Positions 1-10,800 of a DNA stretch of 64,000 bases are shown piece after piece. This DNA is from Rhododendron vialii (Eukaryota > Streptophyta > Magnoliopsida > Ericales > Ericaceae), in the NCBI RefSeq assembly GCF_030253575.1, contig NC_080558.1:506001-570000 (forward strand), given 5' to 3'. Position 1 is the first letter of the stretch; each line of letters starts with the position of its first letter. The notes under the pieces were generated by a model that did not search any database, had not been told where the DNA came from, and worked only from the letters and a program-made list of their open reading frames with translations. A program made the position numbers and the translations under genes.

Positions 1-174
1 TCGGTTCTTTTTCCAGTAGTCATTTGTGGAGTTATATTTTGGGAGTTGATACAAAACACATTTATTGACTTGCAATTATAGTATATATATATAGGAAAAA
101 GCTTCTCTTTGATAACAAGAATAGGGAAAAAAGGATCTTATTGTGGATAGAGACTTAAACTATGCAGTGGTAGG

Positions 175-243
175 GGCGGCTTTAGCCAAGTAGGCAATGG
201 ATTGTGAATCCGGCACGTGCATGTTCAATCCCCATCACTAGCC
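175..243 (+). pseudogene. plastid-type tRNA-His(GUG)-like sequence in the SAR1 intron
   Basis: The stretch resembles the plastid trnH-GUG gene, which is also found in plant mitochondria. It has the TAGCCAAGT D-arm start, an intact anticodon stem and loop GGATT-GTG-AATCC, and a T-loop GTTCAAT. About six bases are missing in the D arm, and the acceptor stem and part of the T stem no longer pair well. It is therefore probably an inactive organelle-derived insert or the head of a tRNA-derived repeat, not a working tRNA. The flanks beyond about 170 and 245 show no trnH neighbour sequence that I recognise. Confidence 0.5.
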
Positions 244-401
244 TATCATAAATGGTGTTCTTCTTTATCGTGTTCCAGTTTCTATCACAGTGTAGATTCA
301 GTATGTTGCGTTGTGGAGATGAAGCTGCAAGAAGTACAAAACCAGTGTTGTAGAAGGTTTTTGGACATGTGCAAGTGGAGAGCTAATGTAAGTGTTTTTA
401 T

Positions 402-438
<37 letters not shown>
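402..438. repeat. (GT)n(GA)n microsatellite
   Basis: A short GT run passes directly into about 12 GA units. It lies in the SAR1 intron. It produces spurious reading frames on both strands and has no coding value. Confidence 0.9.
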
Positions 439-850
439 TCTAAATTCATTAGGAAGAACCTTAGCACCAGAGTTTGTGTGAATGCTCTTCAAAAAAAACT
501 TTGGAATTTTCTAGTCTGTCTAGACATCATTACATGATATAACCTCGTGGTATAATTTCAGACTTTTCAGTTGTCTTTTCTTATTCACATTCTTACTTTA
601 TCTATGCATTTTGTAGTTTGGACTGGAACTTTGTCTTCAGTATCTGTTACGCTTGAGCCATCTGGAGTAAAGACCTCGTGTTAATTGCAATGCTAAATAA
701 ATGGCTGCCTGAATGTTTTCTCCGTCCTGTTATCGTTACTGTTGTTTTTCTGGTTTCTCTCAAGACATGAAGTCCATATTACTCCTCATTTAAGGTGTAG
801 TGGACAAGGTGACTCTTAGTTTTTAAACATGTGGTTGTTCATCCATGCAG

Positions 851-1171
851 GTGGATGCTGTGGTGTACCTTGTTGATGCTTACGACAAAGAAAGATTTGC
901 CGAGTCTAAAAAGGAATTGGATGCCCTCCTCTCGGATGAGTCACTTGGAAATGTCCCGTTTCTCATACTTGGGAACAAGATTGATATACCTTATGCTGCC
1001 TCAGAAGATGAGTTGCGACATTATTTGGGTTTAACTGGCCTTACTACCGGTAAGGGTAAGGTTAACCTTGCCGACTCAAATGTCCGTCCTCTTGAGGTAT
1101 TCATGTGCAGCATCGTGCGCAAGATGGGTTATGGCGACGGCTTTAAATGGATGTCCCAGTACATCAAGTAG
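851..1171 (+). CDS. SAR1: SAR1 small GTPase, last exon only (3' partial)
   Basis: SAR1 is the GTPase that starts COPII coat assembly on the endoplasmic reticulum for ER-to-Golgi transport. This exon follows a clear acceptor (..catgcag|gtggatg) and encodes about 107 C-terminal residues from [16 protein letters not shown] to the stop. It contains the guanine-specificity motif NKID, the SAR1-typical segment after it (TTGKGKVNL) and the C-terminal [13 protein letters not shown]. Sequence and length fit the second half of the ~193-aa plant protein. The N-terminal half (P-loop, switch regions) must lie left of the window: I found no exon ending in the expected DYYAK in bases 1-850, which read as intron. 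A likely polyadenylation signal AATAAA is at 1393-1398. The gene converges with the CAMTA gene on the other strand. Confidence 0.95.
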   Translation: MDAVVYLVDAYDKERFAESKKELDALLSDESLGNVPFLILGNKIDIPYAASEDELRHYLGLTGLTTGKGKVNLADSNVRPLEVFMCSIVRKMGYGDGFKWMSQYIK

Positions 1172-2469
1172 ACACAAAAGAGAAACGACTCTGCAAAGCT
1201 ATTTTCTGCTGTTTGATGGTATGAATACCAATTGGAATGTAGAATTTACCGTGCGGCCTCTATTAGTACCTATTACTCTTTCAGCTTTCTGGCATAGTAT
1301 TAATATTTGTATTTTTTTTAGCCCTTGTAGCGAAGGTTAAGTTTTTTCTGTTTGTTTCCCCGCTCTTTGTATTTGACACAGTATTGCAGATAAATAAAGG
1401 GCGTGTTCTATTGCTTGCAATTGATGGAACCCCTTGAGACATTGTTTTTGGGTAAGAGGAACATCTGGACGATTGAGCTTCTAGTGATAGAGGTTGCACA
1501 TCAAGTAACTTCATGGAATTGGCATGCCTTGGATGTGTTTGCATAACAAGCCTTTCGCGTACCTTGTTCGGATGCTTTTTTCCTCCAACGAATCTTGTTT
1601 GTTTGTTTGCGGTGGAAGCTAAGCACACCATGCTCATATAGAATGTGTTAAGGGTTCTGATAAATGATGCTTTGATTTGGTTAACAGATGGTATGAAAGT
1701 CATTCGCGTCCATGTTTATCACTTGCTTGGAGTAGGTCTTATGTGCTGTACCTCTGCCGGAATGATTCAGAGGATGATGTCGTGACTGTCGTCGATATAA
1801 AAGCCAGATGCGTCAATTTCTACAATGAGCGCCACGTAAAGCAATATTTATTTACATATTTTCAAGATTTATGTACTCTTTTGATATCTTTACCCTTAAT
1901 ATTCTCCTGAATTCGGACATTATATATGTTAAATTTTGACCATCTTTCCGTAAGCTCGATCACATGGGTATTGAATCTTTTGATAACAAATCTTTCCAAC
2001 ACCCATAAACTATATCATATCACCCTCTTCTGTATTAGAAAGGAAAACGTCCAGCTAATGTCAATGTAAGAGGATCCCAAAATAAGTTGCTAAAATATGC
2101 TAAAATCACTTCAGCATCAGAGTGTCAGGTGAGTTGTGTACAAAAAGAAAAAGAAAAAAGCGCTCTAGGTGGGTGTTAATGGAGAGATTGCTAGTATTTC
2201 AGCGATCTCAAACACTACCAAGGAGAATGTACCGTAAACATCTGGAAGATAAAACACTGAAACCTTTCAAGAATCATAACAAGAAGGCAACAGAACCAAG
2301 GGAACTGAAACTAAATTTTCTTGGAAAGACAAAAGAAACTCTATTAGTCTAGTCTAGAAATTTACAAGATGTACATGTAGAACACCACAAACTTGCCCTT
2401 TGAAACCTTTTTCTTTTCCTTGGGTGCCACAGTAAATTGCCTAGTAAACTAAGAAATCCTAGTACTCAC
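1172..2469. other. SAR1 3'UTR and convergent intergenic region
   Basis: This stretch holds the SAR1 3'UTR (to roughly 1400, AATAAA at 1393) and, near its right end, the CAMTA 3'UTR read from the other strand. Between them I see AT-rich sequence with short open frames that match no family I recognise, and no repeat with clear ends. Confidence 0.6.
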
Positions 2470-5400
2470 TTAGCCCATATCTATATCGGGAGACACAAGT
2501 CCTTCATACTGCAGCTGCACAAAACAAAAGGTTAATTTGGTCAAGCAATCATTATATTCAAATGTTTTAAATTAGCCCCCAAAGAAAAAAACCTACCCTT
2601 GCTTGATCATACGCCAACTTCATACTCCGATATTCTTGTTGCGCTTTCTTTGAACGAAACATGGCTTGGACCCGTACAACAGACCTCTCAACACGCTCTT
2701 CAGCTTGTTGCCTGCTGGCTTTGAAGAAGTCCTCCTCCACATCACTTTCGTGCTTCTGATCTTCCACAGCTTCCACAGGGCAAACCTGAAGCCCCCGGAA
2801 GCCTCTTCTCTTCATACGCCAACGTAATAATGCTTTTTCAAGCACTCCAACAGACCAACATATCTTCCGATAATGTTTCCGGACTTGGAAGCCTCGATAA
2901 ACAGCCTGCATCAAATAAAGTTGAGTATATGAGTAATTGGCGGAAAGAATGGGCGTGCAGGTTGCAAGTAATCATCAAAATGAATTCTGCAAAATAGAGA
3001 AGTTAATGTTTTTGTTCTTTATGCCCTTGATAACGTGCATGAGAACTAAGGAAAGAAATCATCTTAACACCATGCCCTTTCTACTCCTCGATCAGGTCCG
3101 AAACTACACGCTCTTAAGAGCCATGTCATTTAGGATGACTTAAGTAACTCTGAGCAGGCCAAATGGAGGATAGAGTCAGCTGACACATAATGGCACGCAG
3201 GATGTTGAATGCTGCAGACTCAAGGTCTATGCACAACTACTTACTCGTGATAACTAATTTAAAATTAGAACTTGTAGTACTTATGTTTTGTGTTCTTTCA
3301 ATTTGGGTATGCTGAGGAGTCTAATTATTATCAGATTTTCTATTTTTTTGGGGCTTCCAGTTTCCTATTTTGTCAGTGTTCAGCCCAATAAAAGGCTCTG
3401 ATCATTGTATTAGTCAATTATGAATTGATGATATGAATATTTAAAGTGTGGCCTGGATGCTATTAATGTTGTGGCCCGCGTGTCTTTCTACTTTCTTCTC
3501 CCCTTTCTCCTCCTCCACTCTAATCATATCTATTACACCAATAATAGTACAGTTAGTACTATAGAGAGGGCTTACTTGAATTCTGATAGCATGACGTCGC
3601 AAATTGAGAAAGTCTTTTCGCATCTTCCAAGTACGGAACCTATGTTGAATTCGAACAGCAGCTGACATCTGTTTCCTTGTCTCATAGTTCCGGAAGGCAT
3701 GCTGGATCTTCATTGCAGCAACTATGTTACGAGCTTCGTCCTCGGGATTGGAAAACTGGACTGCTTTTGTCCTTAGCTTGAATGAGTGCTCCCTGAATGC
3801 AGCCTGTATACGAGCTGCAGCGTCGGCAGCCGTCCGATAAGCAGCCAGAGTGTCCTTCAGACACAACTCCTCTTGGGTTTCGTTCCCACCTTTCACCGAA
3901 TTAGGTGGATTGTTTTGCAATGAGCCACTGACATTTCCAGCTATTGTCATATCCTTAAAGTGATCCACTAAAGCCTTTTCTGCAAGATAAGCTGCTAAAC
4001 CATCGTGACCTTTTCTAGATGCGAGATCAGCTGCAGTGCATCCACCGCGATTTTCTGAATTCGGGTCTGTGACCAAGTTTGGCTTTGCTCCAGCAGAAAG
4101 AAGAGCAGCAACCATTTTCTCCCTGAAAGTGGAGATTGTCTATAGTTTTCTTTTATCCGCAGAAAAACAAATCGCTCATGTTAAGAAATGAAGATATCAA
4201 AAGAATTTATCCACTCCAACAAGAAAGGACTTATTTGATCCATGCAGGTATTGCCTCCTCACATTTTTTCCCCCAGACATTACCTTGGCAACATTGGCAT
4301 GAAATGGATCGTTAGAATATTATCAAAAACAAAAAACAAACTAGTGTCCAAATCAATTGGGGATGGGTACAAGAATCCTTTTTGCCATTCTGCTATGTCA
4401 AGAGCCATATAATACTACTATCTATGACATTAGCAACTAAAAAAATGAAACATGATTGACAGAAGGAAAAACAAAAACTACTCAGGAGTTCCCAAGAAGA
4501 TATTTAGCAACCTATTTCGTAGTATTAGATTTTCTGGCATCTGATGTGAAAGACAAGAATTATCCATACCTTCCACAATATGCAGCCCAATGAAGAGCAG
4601 TCCATCCAAATTTGTCCCGATAATCCAATGATAAGCCAGACCAGGCAAATGGGCAGACAGCCCACGTATAATCTAAGATAGCACACAAATGGATTACTCC
4701 TTGACCTTGATCATCATGATCAGAAGTTTTACCCCCTTCAACTACTCTTTCCAACAGCCATTCATATAGTTTGTTCTTCAAAGTGAGTTCGAACAAGCTG
4801 TCCTTGGCTTGTTGAAAAGAGATTTGGTTATTTTCAACTGACTCCATCGTATATGCCCAACCATCCACAATGTGGGAGGTTTTGTGGGTAAATATTTTGG
4901 CCTCTTTGAGGGCATGTGGCAGTACTTTACTTGAAAAAATGCTAAGGCTCTTAGTGGTAGAAAAGAGCAAGTGAGCAAGTCTCATCTGAACTCTAAAATC
5001 CTCCCAATTCACCCCAGTATTCTCTGAACATACCATAGAGTCGCGCAGCAAAGGAGTGCGATACTCAAAGGTCATAACTTGGCTGATGGGATTGCAAGCA
5101 TCCAAACTAAAATAAAGATTCACTAATCCGGGGGTATGTGGTGAAACCAAACAGCGAAATACTCCAGGCTGGATAATTTCTGCAGGATAACATTCATCTC
5201 CACAGACACAATATAAATCGGATCTGGACAGATGTTGATGCCCGTCATTAAAGAATCCAGTGATGAGTATCTGCAATAATAATTACTAAAGGTCAGTGAC
5301 TTCTCGTAAATACTCCCTAACACTCATGTCCGACAAGTGAAGGCGTCAAGGGGCACCACTCATGTACAAAAGCAAGAGATGACAATAGATAAAGCCACCA

Positions 5401-7836
5401 AGGAGCCCAACAAACAAGCTCCACAAGAGCTCAAGCATCCACAAAGGGTAAAACAAAAATAGAAAACATTAAAAACATGATATATCTCAACAACAATAGC
5501 GATTACAATCGACAAAGCTCTTCTCAACCTCCCACCAGACCATTCTTTTTCATAGTAGCATCATAGTTAAAGCTTTATCTACCTCCCACTTCTCACTTGC
5601 TCCAGCAACTCCTCGAAACAGAAGTTGCATCCATTTTAAGCCTCATTTTTCCTTTCACGTGGACTCAGGCGTTGGTAAGCAAGTTAAGTAACCAAATGTC
5701 AGCTTCACCTAATTATGAAGTCCAAGGCCACCAACTTCATAGCTCCCAGATAACTTCTTTTGGCATAATAATGATGTTTATTTATTAACACATAACATTT
5801 TAGCACCATATCGCAGTATTGATAAGTTATATACTTGTATCATTAACTCGTCTAATTAAGCATACTTGATGGGTTCATGTGCAACTAGAGATATCAGGCG
5901 GCAGTCACATACACCATAACCTAGCACTTGAGTGTCAAGTATCCTCCCAAATTTGTAAGGCCATTCCATGAGCCAAGCTTGGATACAGAATGGCCATCGA
6001 GGAAGGATTCCCCTGCAGCCTCAGTCTCTTTCCCTCCTCAGTTCCCCAACTAACATGTTTCCAGGGATGGAGCTGTGTAGAGGGGCACGGTGGCACTGGC
6101 CAACCCTAATAAAAAATGTTTTCACACTTATCGGTATCCTAACATCTTCATTTGTTACATAAATGATGGAAAATAGCAATTTACGAACTGATAGATACGG
6201 ATTAAAGAAATAACATCTCAATCACGCTCATTTAAAGATAACGAAAGAGTTGAAACAAGCCTTTATTGAATTCTTTACTAAATGCAAAGTCCATGATAAA
6301 GACTGATTTTAACTTAATATTTCTCTTCATATTCATACGGACAATATTTAACAGTATGTGTGTAATCAAACAGTGCCACCTCCCCACCCAAATCCTGGCT
6401 CGCCACTGCAAGTTTCCCCTTCTATTTGTTGATTACCCTTAAATCACTGCACTGGATCCTTCCCCTCTCCTCCTCCCTTTTGCTAGATGCTTAAGACCAA
6501 ACCTCCTTTCTTTCTCACCAATCCAGTCCCCATACCACTCCAAACCATCCCCTTCATAATATTCCCCCTCCATAATTACAGATGCACCATTTTCTATGCC
6601 ACGGGAAATTAGTAGTCAGATGGTCATTATCTGGATTCTGACTTTTGGTACCTGTTAAGGTGAAAAAACCCAGAAAATGAACTGTGTATAATGCATATGT
6701 CAAAACAAAAGGCTTGTCCTAGTACATGTGAAAATTGTGCAGGCACAACCAGATGTGTAGTCATGCTACAGTAATCATAAAGAAGATAACCTTCGTTTCT
6801 TCAGTTGAAAAAGCCCATGCAGGAGAGACATCTGTAATACTGAAAAGTTGTCCAGGAACAAATGACTGAGGATGATCCATTATTTGTAAGGTAGACAATT
6901 CATGACTTGTCGGAATCGAGGATTCCAGAATTGGATCATCAACAGATCCAGGAGAATCTGTCAGGATGTAGTTCATCCACCTTCCAAAGCTCTCTTGAGT
7001 TTGCAAGCCATCCTTGCCCAGTATGTCTAAAGTGTCACCAGTGCCTACTGTCACCAGTCCTGAAACCTCTCTCGGCAAATTTACATTTGTGTCGCCACTC
7101 ATGTTCTGGAAGAAAGGACTATCCAATGTATTCAACCCAATGGAGTAACTTCGGGCATCTGACTCACCAAGACTCCCCAAAGAACTCTCCTCAGGTAATT
7201 TGTTGGCTGATGGAATGCTACCCTGCAAGATGAAGCATTTCTTCAGTTATACTTGGGAAAAAATAAAAAAGTTCGTGATACAAATGGTTTAAGTTTCGGG
7301 ATGTTACCAGCTTATTTAGAATATGTAAAGTCAGGGCCAAGTTAAAATCCATTTTACTTCTCGACCTATAAACTTCTAAAATAGAATAACACGACCATGA
7401 ATTCGTAGTAGGTGGGATGGTTGTCATAGCTAGACAGCCTAGACTGCAATAACAAGAAACTACTTCGAAGAAGAATTTATTATTACTATTAGAGTTTTCT
7501 TTCTGAATGAACACTAAATTCATTAAGGAATTACATGAATCAAGAAGGCATACTTTCCGAAAAAGTGAAAAGTCAGCTAAGCTGAGGCAAAAATCCAAGG
7601 GGGGATTTGCCAACTGCTAGAAAGCATGATGTTAAGCGGAGTTCCAGAGGCCTCCGCAAACCCAATAGCGAGAGAAACCCCATCTTTCTCTTTCCCTTTT
7701 TCCAACTTTTCTAGTGACAAAAGGTTTTAAGACAGTCACTCAGCGATTATGCAGAGAAGATCTGGATACTTCAGGTCAACTATTCCTTTCTGCAAACTAT
7801 TTGTAGTTCGAAGAATTTATAGTTGCATAAGGATAA

Positions 7837-7894
<58 letters not shown>

Positions 7895-10800
7895 TGCTTA
7901 CATTACTAGTGAATTCATTTGTTTTATACTGATTCAGCCGCTCAAAGCGTGGAGTTTTTCCTGTCACGAATTTCAGAGATAAGAAAAATAGACAAATATC
8001 AATCCCTAAAAAGGTACAAGGTCAATCGCTCCCTTAGGAGCTCCTAGCTGTACCACTAGAAGCATCAAGTTAACTACCTCCCTCAGGTGCACTCAACTTG
8101 TTGAGATCATCAGGCACCAAAAGCTCTTCCCAATCCAGTGTATTGATCTCGTGAAGTCTCATTTCATGATTTATAATGGTCATATTATCACCAGGCTCTG
8201 TTAAGTCGCCAAGAGGGGAGAATGAAAATCTAATACAACAATTTTCTGAAGGTGAAGAATATTAGACATAATGATACGGTGTATGATCCACACATACTAG
8301 TAATTTGAGAAAATAGAAATACAGAATTTCTCTTTAAAGTTCGGATTTAGTTTGAAAGTCACTTGTACTCCAGAATTTCGTTACACTAGACTCAAAGACA
8401 TAAGTCGTTTGACTCATTTCACTTGCGATAAATACAAGTTTACTGAATAGAAGTTCCTTTATTGTTACCTAATTGTGCTTTCTCAGTAATATAATTCGCT
8501 GCATCAGCCCCAGAATCAGTTTCCTCTGATAAGAGCCAAGAAGCAGAAGGGTCAGAGAGGGCTGAACTAGAATTTGAATTCACAGGAGTGCCGGGAGAAC
8601 CCTGCAACTGAGTCATAATCAACCATAGCCCAGTTTATAGTTAGTACCAGTTGTTACCTCCTAAAGTGGATGCCAAAACAAAAGACTTCTTCATTTCTTT
8701 TGGGGATCAGCTAAGACTTAAGGGAATCAAGTGAAGAACTTGGAATTTACTTAATAAAACAAGGTTAACGGACTTCTTCATTGTCATACAGCATGTAAAA
8801 GAAGCATATAGCCTAAGTTAGAAGCCAAGGCATATGGCATGCCAAAATTGTACCAGTTAACTAATTGGAAGTAGATGGAATCTTACTAAAGCACCGAAAG
8901 AGGCACATTCTCTGCACGCTCCGAGAATAGATAATCAAAAGAACTACAGAACCTCAACTAGAAAAGAAAAGACTCTACATTGTGCTTCCTCCCGAGTTAA
9001 CATAGAATTGGTAAGAAATAAAAGGAAATCAGATTTCCAGCTCAAGTGTGTTATGGGAATCCCATTCTCAATAAAGATTGTGGCCCCTTCAAGGCAAGTT
9101 ACTAGCCTTTTGGGTGTCATACACTTTAAGGTGTGTCTTAAAGAATTGAATGGAGGTCTTAAAGGTGTCACATGCCAGGAAACTAGTCTCCAATGGTGAA
9201 AACCATATCAACTAACTAATACAATAATTTTAGTAACGTCTTCAGAACAAACAAAGCTAAGAAAAATAATTTTGTGTTTTTATACAAAAATTAATAATTC
9301 AAACAAAGAGTTTCATAACAGCAAATGTCTCAATTAAAAATCAATTCACTCATTAATTACGAGAGCCCTCGTTTAACTTATGTAACTAACTTCCCAACCC
9401 ACAAATTCCAAAACCCCAAGAATAGAAACCCATAAATCAGCACACTAGACTTGTGTGCGTGCAAGTGTTTGTGAAAGAATGGGAGTTTAGTAAAAGATAC
9501 CAACCTCTTGAGTTTCACGGTAATGAACAAGGACAATATGTTCCAGCGTCCTGCAACAAAATTCCGACCAAAAAAGGAGAGAACTTAGCATAAGCAACCT
9601 TTGGTGACATGCCAAGCAATGAGTAGAAATAACAGGTAGGAAAGGGTGATTCATGGAACCACGTAAGCTTTAACCATTGCATACTTATCAAGAAGCCAGT
9701 AGCATCTGCGGACAAAGGTCGGGTTATCTTCACCATGAGCATAGTACACATGGATCCTTTCCTCATTACCAACCTGTACTTAAAGTAAAAATGCATTAGT
9801 TTGAATTTTACCCGTGCAAATATAATTTACCAGAAATAGATATACGCGTTTATTGCAAGATAAACACTAACTATGCAGCTTTCTCATGGTATCGGAAAGA
9901 GGAAGCTACGGCCATAACTTTTTCCCTTCTTCAAGTGTGGGGGAACAGGAAAGAGACCTATATTTCCAACTCTAGATAAATAAAGATAAAATCACGAGCA
10001 ATGTGTAGCTACTTCAAGACTTTGTCCTCCCAACTTTAAGCTCGAGTAGAAAACTTATCTCAAAACCATAGCAATGTGTAGCTAGCTTAAAGAAGTATTT
10101 TAATTTTCAAGTAAAAAATATATTAAAGAACTACCAGGGACATCAAAAATTCTGCAGGGTATCAAATATTTTGCATTTGGCTTTTACTTCTCTGCTATGA
10201 TGCACCGACAAGGACACCGACACGGACACCGGGACACGGGAATTCTAAAAAAATGGGGACACGGACACGGACACGGCGGGGGACACGCCATGTGTATATT
10301 TATTTATATATATAAATAATTAATTAATTATAATTTAACACCCAGAAATTTAAAAAAAATTATAATTTGGCCCCAAATTTTTAAAAAAATTACAGTTTAA
10401 CCCCCAATTTTTTCAAAAATTACAGTTTGGCCCCCCAAATTTTAAAAAAAATTGCAGTTTGGCCCCTGCCGTGTCCCCATCGATGTCCCCGCCGTGTCCC
10501 CCTCAAAATTTAATACTAAAATATGGGACCCGTACGTATCTCCGAGGTGTCCCGCCGTGTCCCCGTGTCCTGACACTGCGATTCTTCGACCTCTAGAGGT
10601 GTCGGTGCTTCATAGCTTCTCTGTATTAGCATTTAGGACTTGGCTTTAAGCCTAGCAGCTAGTGGTATTCAAACCCTGCTGAAAATTGCAAAAGATCTAT
10701 CACTTCAAAATTGAATGTGATTTTGCACATTTTTTACCTTTATATGCATATCTTTCGGGTCCACCTTTTATTGAATTCAGTGAATCCTCGAATTAACTAC

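Noticed and set aside
217-537. 106-aa open frame with an ERERERER run, and similar frames at 7749-7982, 29322-29420 and 41120-41320
   Set aside because: The frames cross GA or CT microsatellites, whose translation as Glu-Arg or Ser-Leu repeats is an artefact. No family match or splice support.
1677-1910. 77-aa frame downstream of SAR1
   Set aside because: No family resemblance and it lies in the 3' intergenic region; probably chance.
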